In this document: one piece after another, positions 8,185 through 15,865 of the stretch
Numbering within the stretch: the first letter of the stretch is position 1
Layout of the letters: each line of letters begins with the position of its first letter
From: Porphyromonadaceae bacterium UBA7555
GTDB lineage: Bacteria; Bacteroidota; Bacteroidia; Bacteroidales; Muribaculaceae
NCBI GenBank assembly: GCA_002478045.1
Contig: DLLT01000022.1
Location: 80,248-121,827 of the forward strand
Direction of reading: 5' to 3'
Length of the DNA stretch: 41,580 bases
Position numbers and translations under genes: made by a program
Notes under the pieces: generated by a model
Databases searched by the model: none
Told to the model about the DNA's origin: nothing
The model's input: only the letters and a program-made list of their open reading frames with translations

Positions 8185-9438
8185 TCAATCGCGATCACGC
8201 TGCCCGAAACGGAATTTGGGACGCGGGATCTTCAAATTGCGCAGGTATTGGCGTACAGCCGTCATCGTAGCATTTGCACTGATATTTTTGGGCTTTATGG
8301 CTGCATGTAGCCATTCGCGCAGCTTGGAGGGACGCGTAGTATCGTTGATATTTACAGGATCTTCATTGTCCTCGCTGACATAAAGCTTGGCCTGACGCTC
8401 GCCACGTAGTACTGCGAGGGCATTCTCGGCGAGAGACTTCAGCTCGTTCTCGCCCGGGTATACATATATAGGAGCGATGAAGTCTATATGCTCGGCTATG
8501 AAGTCGGTGATACGTTTGCTGTGCGCCATACCGCCCGTAATAAGGATGGCATCCACATCGCCTTTGAGTGCTATTGCCATCGTACCTATTGCCTTAGCCA
8601 CGGTATAGCACATAGCTCGCAGCACCAGCATGGCATGCAAGTCGCCATTGTCTATACGCTCAAGCACCTCGGGAACACTGGTTGTACCTAGGTGAGCCAT
8701 CAGGCCGCCACCGCCATGTACAAGACGGTGCAATTGCTCCTCGGTGTACTTACCCGAGAAGCAAAGACTGATCAGCGGACCGGGAGGCAACGACCCAGAA
8801 CGCTCCGGCGAGAAGGGACCGCAGCCGTCCAGAGCGTTAGTGGTATCCATCACACGTCCGCGTCGGTGAGCGCTGGCGGTAATTCCGCCGCCCAAGTGGC
8901 AGACTATTAGGTTTAGGTCTTCGTACGCTGCATCGTTTTCTTTAGCGAAGAGGCGCGCTATGGCTTTCTGATTAAGCGCATGAAACACTGATTCACGCGG
9001 CAACTCGGGGACACCGCTGATGCGTGCATACGGAATCATTTCGTCTACGACCACCGGGTCGGCGATGTATGCCTTGACACCTATTTCGCGAGCAATTTCG
9101 CGAGCGATAAGACCACCGAGGTTGCTTGCATGCTGCACACGAGCATATATCAAGTCGTGTGCCATGTCGTCATTGACCTCGTAGACACCGCTTTCGACAG
9201 GTTTGCTTACGCCTCCTCGTCCGATAACTGCATTGATACTTTTGAGGTCAATATCGTGCTTGGCAAGGGTTTCCTCTATGAGGTCCTTGCGCCACTCGAA
9301 TTGATCCGGGACTGTGGCAAAGCGCGCAAGGTCTTCGGGCTTGTGTCCCAAAGATGTTGTCAGTATAGGTTGGTCGTCATCGTATACGGCGATTTTGGTC
9401 GATGTTGATCCGGGGTTGATGGCGAGAATACGATACAT
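8185..9438 (-). CDS. buk: butyrate kinase with a C-terminal extension
   Basis: Butyrate kinase converts butyryl phosphate and ADP to butyrate and ATP; relatives also act on isobutyryl and other branched acyl phosphates. The start MYRILAINPGSTSTKIAVYD is the family signature, followed by VIGRGG (71-76), ADPVVVDE (126-133), HLGGGI (181-186) and ILITGGMAHS (298-307). The ordinary enzyme ends near residue 354 (NALAVLRGERQAKLY); this one continues for about 63 residues to 417, with a basic tail rich in Arg and Lys. The extension matches no domain I know. The upstream neighbour is ptb, the partner enzyme of the same pathway, with a gap of 108 bases. Confidence 0.92.
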   Translation of the reverse strand: MYRILAINPGSTSTKIAVYDDDQPILTTSLGHKPEDLARFATVPDQFEWRKDLIEETLAKHDIDLKSINAVIGRGGVSKPVESGVYEVNDDMAHDLIYARVQHASNLGGLIAREIAREIGVKAYIADPVVVDEMIPYARISGVPELPRESVFHALNQKAIARLFAKENDAAYEDLNLIVCHLGGGITASAHRRGRVMDTTNALDGCGPFSPERSGSLPPGPLISLCFSGKYTEEQLHRLVHGGGGLMAHLGTTSVPEVLERIDNGDLHAMLVLRAMCYTVAKAIGTMAIALKGDVDAILITGGMAHSKRITDFIAEHIDFIAPIYVYPGENELKSLAENALAVLRGERQAKLYVSEDNEDPVNINDTTRPSKLREWLHAAIKPKNISANATMTAVRQYLRNLKIPRPKFRFGQRDRD

Positions 9439-9546
9439 ATGTATATTATGGAATATGGAATTATTGTTGGGTTAAGACATGGGACATCCCGAATATCCGA
9501 CGATGGCAAAAGCTTTTGAAGGATTGCCGGGGATGGTCGAGTTCGC

Positions 9547-10458
9547 TTATTTCTTGACTGACAGACAAGCTAAGGCTATGGAGTATAGCTTGGTCTTGGC
9601 CGTGTCTCCGCGCGAGGTAAGTACACACGGCACCTTGGTGCCCACAACGAGAGCCGCAATTTCGGCTCCGCCAAAGTGCGAAGCGCTCTTGAAGAACACA
9701 TTGCCCGATTCGATATTGGGGAATAGCAGACAGTCTGCATGTCCGGCTACGCCATGGCTACCCTGCACCTTCTTCTGCTCGGCGGCCTCGGTATACATAG
9801 CCACATCCAAAGACAGCGGTCCATCAATTTCGACATTGCCCAATTGACCGCGGTCACCCATCTTGGCGATAATAGCAGCCTCGGTGGAGGACAATACCGA
9901 TGGCAGCAGTTGTTCGCTGCACGAGATTACCGCCAATTTAGGACGCTCAATACCCAGCGAATTGGCCACCTGCGTCAGATAGCGTACAAGGACGGTCTTT
10001 TGTTTGAAATCGGGAGCCGGGATTACGGCCACATCGGAGATAACCAATAATCTGTCAAAGCCGGGGAGTTCGACCACAGAGACATGACTCAGTGTGCCCT
10101 TCGGCGGGAACAACCCTGCATCTTTATTGAGGATACCGCGCATATATTTATCAGTCGAAACCAAGCCCTTCATCAGCACATCGGCATTGCCGGTCGCTAC
10201 AGCTTGCACAGCCAAATTGACACATTTTACGGGATCGGCTTCATCTATGATAGTGAAATCAGACGTGTCTATACCTTCGGCACGGCACACATCCAATATC
10301 ACACCCTTTTCTCCATATATAGTGGGCAGGACAAGCCCTTCTTTATAGGCATTGTGCACCGCTTGAAGCGTGTGCGAATCTTGTCCATAGGCTACCGCAA
10401 GACGACGGCGTCCGCGTGCACGAGCCTCGTCTACTATTTGCTGAAGTTTGGTTATCAT
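9547..10458 (-). CDS. ptb: phosphate butyryltransferase
   Basis: Ptb exchanges CoA for phosphate on butyryl-CoA (or branched acyl-CoA), supplying buk with acyl phosphate for ATP formation. The 303 residues fit the family length of about 300. The recognisable segments are LAVAYGQDSHTLQA, NADVLMKGLVSTDKYMRGIL (about 93-112), LSHVSVVELPGFDRLLVISDVAV, and near the end GNVFFKSASHFGGAEIAALVVGTKVPCVLTSRGD. These are shared with the phosphate acetyl/butyryltransferase family. The gene order ptb-buk is the standard butyrate kinase pathway pair. Bacteroidales without strong butyrate output also carry it, perhaps for branched-chain acids, so the physiological substrate is open. Confidence 0.92.
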   Translation of the reverse strand: MITKLQQIVDEARARGRRRLAVAYGQDSHTLQAVHNAYKEGLVLPTIYGEKGVILDVCRAEGIDTSDFTIIDEADPVKCVNLAVQAVATGNADVLMKGLVSTDKYMRGILNKDAGLFPPKGTLSHVSVVELPGFDRLLVISDVAVIPAPDFKQKTVLVRYLTQVANSLGIERPKLAVISCSEQLLPSVLSSTEAAIIAKMGDRGQLGNVEIDGPLSLDVAMYTEAAEQKKVQGSHGVAGHADCLLFPNIESGNVFFKSASHFGGAEIAALVVGTKVPCVLTSRGDTAKTKLYSIALACLSVKK

Positions 10459-10787
10459 ACTGGTATTGTTATTTTTAGAGTGTACGACAGAGCTTCTGCC
10501 CTGCCTATTATGGAATTTTTTCTATTATTATTTGCAAAAGTACACATTTTTTCGGTGCAAACAGCGTCATCCGCACTGTTTTTTTTCATTATGACAATCT
10601 GCAGCCCCGGCAAGCCCCGCCTTCTCGGCTTCGAACATTGCGATTATGCTATGTTGAATAGCTATACGGCTCGGGGCACAGACGTTGCCTGCTACCCGAG
10701 CCGTATATTCTGTTCTAAACCTTGTTTATACGTTCATCAAAGACGACAATGACCACAACGATTTGACTTGCCGCTCGTCATAAGACA
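10459..10787. other. gap between the PI-PLC gene and ptb
   Basis: This stretch has no credible gene. It holds a TACTTTTG box on the minus strand (10542-10535), a possible ptb promoter although the nearest upstream TTTG (10561-10558) is only 15 bases away instead of about 20, and a strong inverted repeat at 10663-10707. The rest shows no obvious signal. Confidence 0.5.
10663..10707 (-). terminator. 13-bp inverted repeat, probable terminator of the PI-PLC gene
   Basis: TATACGGCTCGGG (10663-10675) and CCCGAGCCGTATA (10695-10707) pair perfectly across a 19-base loop, 80 bases after the stop of the minus-strand PI-PLC gene. It lacks a long T-run on the minus side, so termination strength is uncertain. 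Confidence 0.5.
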
Positions 10788-12380
10788 TTAATCAATTTTT
10801 ATAAACGGCGTGCTAAAGTTAAAGTTGATAATGCGTTCGACAAGCTTACAGTCATCATCATCTCTCTCCTTGTTGTAAAAATCGAGCAAAATCGCGCCCA
10901 CGCGCAGCGGCCGAACCTTATTATCTGTCGCTATACTGTCAAGGATATTCTTTAGCGCAGGATTCATCTCCGGGTCGATACCGATTCCACCCCAAGCGTA
11001 GTCCCATGGTGTATGCGTCACACGACCGGCTATGCTATTGAATATAATGTGCATCTTGTCGTTAGTGTTGTCACAGGCGTCCTTGATGGCGGCGCATACC
11101 AATTCGCGCTTTTCGTGCGTGTTGTGTATTGCCTCCGAGGTCGAGTAGTAGCGGTCTTCTATATAGAAATTATTGAAGTTGTTGTCGCCGTCCGTTTTGA
11201 CACCATCTTTCGGCCATACGCCCGTCAGGTCTATACCTCCATTGTCTGTCTCTTTGTAGCGACGGAAGAGCACCACCTTGCCGCGTACTTTACCTAAGCG
11301 TGGTATGCTGTTGTCCGTCCAAATGTTTTCAGACTTAAAATACTCTGCCAGACTTTTAGCTATTTTATCATCCTCATCATGGCTGTTCAACTGCATGATT
11401 ATCGTTTCGCCCGGATGTTCTTTCAGGAAGAGTGTAAAGTCATTCCACACGTCCTCAAAGTCTATGTCGCAGTCCGTTATTCCGTGACGGATATCCATCT
11501 CCTCGTCCACACGAATATCGAAGTAGCGTATGCCGTCATTCAGTTGCTGCATAATGTTGTAATTCTGGCATTTGCTCATCCCGGCGCCGACAAATTCGCC
11601 TGTACCCGAGTCGTGAGTTCCCGGAATGGAAATCTCATAAAGATATAGGTCGTCAGACAAAGCCGTCATCCAGTTTCTTGTATCATCGATCAGCGGCTTG
11701 AAGATAACGGTAAAGGACTTCTTGGCATTCTTCGGGTCGGCTATATAGAGCTTATCCTTATACGGATTGTCCAAAACATCCCCGTTTTTCACATCCGTGA
11801 ACAAGTCCTTATCTGTGCCCGAGACATCTTGTTTGATTGTGAATGAGATGCCAGCATCACACTCTACCTTATATCGCAGACTACGACCAAGCTCGAAGTT
11901 TGCACTCGAACGGTGGTCCTGACCGTCTATGGGCGAACTTGCACTGGTGACGTAGCAGTAACCACTCTCATCAGAAATGATCTGATACGTTATGGTGAAG
12001 CTCTTAGTGGCATTCTTGGGATTGGCTATATACAGCTTGTCCGAACTTATGAAGTCGGTGATAGTGTTGTTACTCAGGGAGGTAGCAAACACTTCGTCTG
12101 TTCCGGACTTGTTGATGTTTACATCAAATGTGATGTTGTCATCGTCACACGTCCATAGGATTTTTCCGCTATTCATTCCCTTGGTACTGAAGTCATTGCT
12201 CGAACGGTGCTTCTGTCCTTTCTGCGGACCTTTTTCACTCACCACGGTCCTTTTTTCTACGTCTTTTTGTTCTCCTCCTATCGAGTGATTCCAGCCTCGC
12301 TCATTATCATCATCGCATCCGGAGACCAGCGCGGCAAACAATACAATGAAAACGGACGTCAATAATCTTGTTTTGTTCAT
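10788..12380 (-). CDS. secreted PI-PLC-like lipoprotein with duplicated N-terminal module
   Basis: This protein carries a phosphatidylinositol-specific phospholipase C X domain, the fold that cleaves phosphoinositides or glycosyl-PI anchors through two catalytic histidines. Numbered from the chosen start (MNKTRLL, 530 residues; another ATG lies four codons upstream at 12392), the lipoprotein Cys is residue 22 (LVSGC), followed by acidic DDDN that may favour export to the surface. The catalytic His candidates are His256 in SIPGTHDSG and His299 in DIRHG. Before the enzyme come two similar modules of about 80 residues (about 56-136 and 153-229), each with HRSS, an acidic strand, SGTD and DKLYIAxPKNAxKSFT. 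The gene stands alone between hairpins. The substrate is unknown; host or dietary inositol lipids are possible. Confidence 0.85.
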   Translation of the reverse strand: MNKTRLLTSVFIVLFAALVSGCDDDNERGWNHSIGGEQKDVEKRTVVSEKGPQKGQKHRSSNDFSTKGMNSGKILWTCDDDNITFDVNINKSGTDEVFATSLSNNTITDFISSDKLYIANPKNATKSFTITYQIISDESGYCYVTSASSPIDGQDHRSSANFELGRSLRYKVECDAGISFTIKQDVSGTDKDLFTDVKNGDVLDNPYKDKLYIADPKNAKKSFTVIFKPLIDDTRNWMTALSDDLYLYEISIPGTHDSGTGEFVGAGMSKCQNYNIMQQLNDGIRYFDIRVDEEMDIRHGITDCDIDFEDVWNDFTLFLKEHPGETIIMQLNSHDEDDKIAKSLAEYFKSENIWTDNSIPRLGKVRGKVVLFRRYKETDNGGIDLTGVWPKDGVKTDGDNNFNNFYIEDRYYSTSEAIHNTHEKRELVCAAIKDACDNTNDKMHIIFNSIAGRVTHTPWDYAWGGIGIDPEMNPALKNILDSIATDNKVRPLRVGAILLDFYNKERDDDDCKLVERIINFNFSTPFIKID

Positions 12381-12790
12381 ATTGTAAAGCATTTTGATTG
12401 GGGTATGTTATGTTTTCTTAAAAATAAAGCCGGACTTAGCATTCCAACATCGGCCATCCAATTGGGCTTATTCATCGCATAGACGACGTTATTGCATGCA
12501 AAGTTCGCAAAAATTCACTTCATATTCAAATGATTTCCACCCAAAGCCAAGCAAACCGAAGCATTTTTCGTCATTTTTCGTCATTCTCGGCTATACTTTA
12601 ATCCGAATCATAATTAGACCTTTCTAAGACAATCTCTTAGCTCGATTCGTTTTAAGCAAGCACTATTGTATTTACCGTCAATACTTACACTTAATTAGTT
12701 CATTTACCGACTTTCGATTAGATTAGCTAAAAGGTTATTTGCAATATAGACATTTAACCTTTGTTAACTATATGCGTAACGAAAATGTCG

Positions 12791-12798
12791 TAAATTTG
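12791..12798 (+). promoter_or_regulatory. possible -7 promoter box for the two-component operon
   Basis: TAAATTTG matches TAnnTTTG. A TTTG lies at 12760-12763, but the 27-base spacing is longer than the usual 19-21. If used, the leader to the start codon at 12974 would be about 170 bases long. Confidence 0.4.
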
Positions 12799-12860
12799 AC
12801 CATCTAAAATCAGTAAGGATTTCGATGACAAAATAGGCCGGGGTTTTCGTATAACAAGTC

Positions 12861-12883
12861 ATGGTATCGTATTGATGCCATGG
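12861..12883 (+). promoter_or_regulatory. stem-loop in the response regulator leader
   Basis: CATGGTATC (12861-12869) pairs with GATGCCATG (12875-12883) across a five-base loop, with a single T-G wobble. It lies between the candidate promoter and the start codon and could be a leader structure or an operator. Confidence 0.4.
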
Positions 12884-12973
12884 TTTCGCCCGAGCCGAAC
12901 AAGACAGAATATAATTACACGATCATCCTCTATTCAATAATCATCCACCTAACTTCATCTCACAAAAACACTG

Positions 12974-13753
12974 ATGAATACTTATATATTAGTAATCGAT
13001 GACGAAGACGCCCTTTGCGAGATCCTTCGTTTCAGTCTCGAAAAAGAAGGCTACAGAGTGAAGACAGCCTCCAGCGCGGACGAGGCGCTGGCCTTGGATC
13101 TTACAGTTTTCGACCTGTTCATCGTGGACATTATGATGGACGGCACTAACGGGTTCGAATTTGCGCAGCACCTGCGCAGCGACCCCGAGTTAGCCAATAA
13201 GCCTCTGATCTTCTGCTCGGTACTCGAAGACGAGGACGACAAAGTCAAGGGTCTGAATATCGGTGCGGACGACTATATCACCAAGCCGTTCTCGATTTCG
13301 GAAGTTATCGCACGCGTACGCGCCGTATTGCGTCGCACTATGATACAGAAACAACAACTGGCTACAGAGTTTGCGAAGGCTGCTGCCCTCAACCCTATGG
13401 CACAGTATATCCCCACTCCCATCACCAAACCCATTATCGCCCCGGATTTGGAACCGCTCATCAAGGTCAACGGACTATCCTTGGACCCAAACACCAAGGG
13501 ATGTCAAGTGGATGGCCGCGCTATGCGCCTGACGCGCACCGAATATGGTCTGCTGTTATTCTTTATGACTCACCGTCACCGTGTATACACGCGAGACGAA
13601 ATCATCAGACATGTATGGGACGATGACGTAGTAATCAGCGAACGCACCATTGACACCAACATCACTCGCCTTCGCAAGCGCTTAGGGCCGTACGGCAAAT
13701 ACATCTGCACCCGCTCGGGATTCGGATATGTGTTTGAAGAAGGGTCGCGTTAG
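12974..13753 (+). CDS. OmpR-family response regulator
   Basis: This is a DNA-binding response regulator of a two-component system. The receiver domain (1-118) has the acidic pair Asp9-Asp10, the phosphoacceptor Asp52 in FIVDIMMDG and Lys104 in DDYITKPF. The C-terminal winged helix (about 160-259) shows LTRTEYGLLLFFMTH, VYTRDEIIRHVW, ERTIDTNITRLRKRLG and the final GFGYVFEE. At 259 residues it is longer than the usual 225-235, because an Ala/Pro-rich linker of about 40 residues separates the two domains. The histidine kinase frame overlaps its last codons, so the two form a cognate pair. It resembles RprY of Bacteroides in organisation, but I cannot assign that name with certainty. Confidence 0.93.
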   Translation: MNTYILVIDDEDALCEILRFSLEKEGYRVKTASSADEALALDLTVFDLFIVDIMMDGTNGFEFAQHLRSDPELANKPLIFCSVLEDEDDKVKGLNIGADDYITKPFSISEVIARVRAVLRRTMIQKQQLATEFAKAAALNPMAQYIPTPITKPIIAPDLEPLIKVNGLSLDPNTKGCQVDGRAMRLTRTEYGLLLFFMTHRHRVYTRDEIIRHVWDDDVVISERTIDTNITRLRKRLGPYGKYICTRSGFGYVFEEGSR

Positions 13754-15317
13754 TTACGCTTGGCGCCTTTTCATACCGCGCGTCGCTATGGTTACGGCTT
13801 TACTCGTGACTATGGCGTTGTGGCAGGTATACCGTGAGCGCAACTATCACCGCGAGTTTGTCGAGCAACAACTGGGATACGTCGTTGAACGAGCAGCCAA
13901 CTGCTACAACGCCGGTATGTCCATACCGCAATTTCTCGACTTCGTACACCAATACTACAGCCGCCATACCTTCTCGCGCGGTATACGCGTGTCCATTTAC
14001 GAAACGGACTCGTGGAAACCTCTATTTGTCATGGGGCAACCATATAGTATGTCACAAGCCGACATCCGGCGCATCACTTCCGATCCATCCAAAGCCTTGA
14101 TTTCATCCGAAGAATTAGGCTCGGGGGTAGCCTCCGAATATATATATCGCGGCACAGTCAGCCCCGATGGCAGTGTAGCTGTTTTGGCATCCGTACCTAT
14201 GAATACGGCATTGGATGACTACATTGAGGGCAACACCAACGAAGTTTGGATTATTGCTGCAATATTTGCACTAATTATCATTGTCAGCGAAGGATTCGCC
14301 TCATGGCGCATTGGTCGTAACATCAAAATCCTGCGAGACTTTGCCAAACGAAGCACTATGGACCCGGATTTTGTACCACACGATAAGTTTCCACACGACG
14401 AGTTGGGCGATATTGCCAGACAGATTGTCACAATGCACAACGAGCGTCTGGCTGCCAGACGTGAGCGTGACCATGAACACGAAATAGCCATCAACGCCGT
14501 ACGCGAAAAAGCTCGGCAAAAACGTCAGCTCACCAACAACATCAACCACGAAATCAAGACACCCATAGGTGTCATCAAAGGATACCTCGACATATTGGCT
14601 GACGACAACAACCTACCGGAAAAGACGCGCGATGAATTCATCGCCAAGGCACGCGCGTATGCCGACCGTCTTATCAATTTGGTCAACGATATTTCGGTCA
14701 TAACCAGACTTGACGATGGAGCCGGCATCATTGTCACCGAGCAGGTAGACTACCACGATGTAGCATATACCGTATCGGAGGACATCACCACCAGCGGTGT
14801 ACTCAATGGTATGGCTTTCAACTTTGACGTACCCATAGGCACTATGGTCAAAGGCAACCACGCCCTGCTATCGGCTATGCTGCTAAATCTGGCCAAAAAC
14901 TCGGCCAACTACTCTCACGGCACTTATTGCCGCCTCGAGATGTACCGCCCCACAGCCGATAAACTCGTCAAATATACCACAGCAGACGAGACACAATCGG
15001 CCACAACAGATAATGCAGCAAACGTCAATCCCGAAAATTTTTATTACTTCAGATTCTACGATGACGGCGTTGGGGTTCCGCCCGAGCACCTTCCGCGCCT
15101 ATTCCAACGATTCTATCGAATAGAGAGCGGACGTGGTCGAAAATCCGGCGGAACAGGCCTCGGACTGGCCATCGTATACAACACCGTCACGGCCCACGGC
15201 GGCACCATAAGGGCCTTGATACACCCGTGCGGAGGTCTGGAAATAGATTTTTCGCTTCCAAAGTGGCAAGGCAACACTCAGACAAACAACACATTACACA
15301 GTGCCACTGAAAATTAA
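13728..15317 (+). CDS. membrane sensor histidine kinase
   Basis: This is the sensor partner of the upstream response regulator. There is a transmembrane segment at about 15-35, a periplasmic sensor region of about 135 residues, a second transmembrane segment at about 172-192 and a HAMP-like linker. The phosphoacceptor is His274 in NNINHEIKTPIGVIKGYL. The ATPase domain follows, with the N box LLNLAKNSANYS, G1 DDGVGVP, an F box (LFQRFYRIE) and G2 GGTGLGLAIV. The ATG at 13728 overlaps the regulator by 26 bases and gives 529 residues; an ATG at 13788 would cut into the first membrane helix, so the upstream start is preferred though not certain. The stimulus cannot be inferred. Confidence 0.92.
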   Translation: MCLKKGRVSYAWRLFIPRVAMVTALLVTMALWQVYRERNYHREFVEQQLGYVVERAANCYNAGMSIPQFLDFVHQYYSRHTFSRGIRVSIYETDSWKPLFVMGQPYSMSQADIRRITSDPSKALISSEELGSGVASEYIYRGTVSPDGSVAVLASVPMNTALDDYIEGNTNEVWIIAAIFALIIIVSEGFASWRIGRNIKILRDFAKRSTMDPDFVPHDKFPHDELGDIARQIVTMHNERLAARRERDHEHEIAINAVREKARQKRQLTNNINHEIKTPIGVIKGYLDILADDNNLPEKTRDEFIAKARAYADRLINLVNDISVITRLDDGAGIIVTEQVDYHDVAYTVSEDITTSGVLNGMAFNFDVPIGTMVKGNHALLSAMLLNLAKNSANYSHGTYCRLEMYRPTADKLVKYTTADETQSATTDNAANVNPENFYYFRFYDDGVGVPPEHLPRLFQRFYRIESGRGRKSGGTGLGLAIVYNTVTAHGGTIRALIHPCGGLEIDFSLPKWQGNTQTNNTLHSATEN

Positions 15318-15361
15318 CATAATTGTATTATAATCTCAATTATGATGTGACATTGCTCCAC

Positions 15362-15527
15362 TAATTTTGCAGTGTAGGAAGTCAACAACAACACTTCCTT
15401 CTAAAATTTGAAATCTATCCTAAGAAGCAATCCGACACATAGACTTACAACCGTTTTTTTCATTTAGAGTTAAACAGAGTATTAAGGGAGAAAGCAGGTC
15501 GTCGTGAAGACGCCCTGCTTTTTTTTT
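15362..15527 (+). ncRNA. candidate small RNA with own promoter box and terminator
   Basis: TAATTTTG (15362-15369) matches the Bacteroidales -7 element. About seven bases downstream, a hairpin AGGAAG/CTTCCT (around 15376-15399) opens the putative transcript, which runs about 150 bases to a strong intrinsic terminator at 15491-15527. This pattern of a phylum-type promoter, a structured body and a T-run terminator is what marks Bacteroidales ncRNA families. I see no -33 TTTG at the right distance and do not recognise a known RNA, so the sequence could instead be the 3' untranslated region of the kinase mRNA. Confidence 0.4.
15491..15527 (+). terminator. strong intrinsic terminator
   Basis: AAAGCAGG (15491-15498) pairs with CCTGCTTT (15514-15521), and CGTC/GACG continues the stem after one mismatch, leaving a GTGAA loop. 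A run of nine T (15519-15527) follows directly. It ends either the two-component operon or the candidate small RNA, or both. Confidence 0.85.
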
Positions 15528-15548
15528 ACATACCGTTCGACCGGAGCC

Positions 15549-15583
15549 TCGCGCTAAATCTCGAAAGACGAAACTTAGCGCGA
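15549..15583. repeat. 9-bp inverted repeat
   Basis: TCGCGCTAA (15549-15557) and TTAGCGCGA (15575-15583) are perfect inverted copies 17 bases apart, with extra partial pairing (TCG/CGA) inside. There is no T-run on either side. Its role is unknown. Confidence 0.55.
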
Positions 15584-15812
15584 ACACAACATCTTTCGGC
15601 ATCGTACGTGTCACGAGGCATAGCATACGCGTATAGCCACAATCCGGCACCCGATCTTCCCACCCACCCCACTATCTTGGGATAGAAAAGCGACACATCC
15701 CATCGCTCCAAAATTATACCTACTTCGACTCAACGAACTATATCTCCCAAAATCTGTTCTTCGAGGTCAAGCCGAAATCCCTGTGAAGGACTTTGCTTAC
15801 ATTATGTAACAA

Positions 15813-15840
15813 GGGCGCATCCGCGGCTACGGATACGCCC
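15813..15840 (-). terminator. hairpin after the TPR gene
   Basis: GGGCGCATCCG (15813-15823) and CGGATACGCCC (15830-15840) pair with one C-A mismatch and a six-base loop. The hairpin is 26 bases past the stop of the minus-strand TPR gene. The minus side continues with TTGTTACAT, a weak T-tract. Confidence 0.6.
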
Positions 15841-15865
15841 TCATTACATGTATAGATATCGGTTG

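Larger units (their letters stand above)
12393..12973. other. long divergent intergenic region before the two-component genes
   Basis: This AT-rich, non-coding gap of 580 bases separates the leftward PI-PLC gene from the rightward response regulator. It contains a tandem ATTTTTCGTC repeat around 12562-12585, a TAnnTTTG promoter box at 12791-12798 and a hairpin at 12861-12883. No open frame has coding character. Confidence 0.55.
15318..15865. other. non-coding region between convergent genes
   Basis: The stretch lies between the 3' end of the kinase gene and the 3' end of the TPR gene. It contains a TAnnTTTG box, two small hairpins, a strong T-run terminator, a 9-bp inverted repeat and a terminator-like hairpin for the TPR gene, each listed separately. 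Short open frames here have no coding character. Confidence 0.6.

Noticed and set aside
12562..12585. Tandem ATTTTTCGTC copies in the PI-PLC to regulator gap
   Set aside because: Only two short copies, with no spacer structure, so neither a CRISPR nor a convincing binding array.
15420..15650. Short minus-strand open frame in the gap after the kinase gene
   Set aside because: It crosses the strong terminator and the inverted repeat, and the product looks random.
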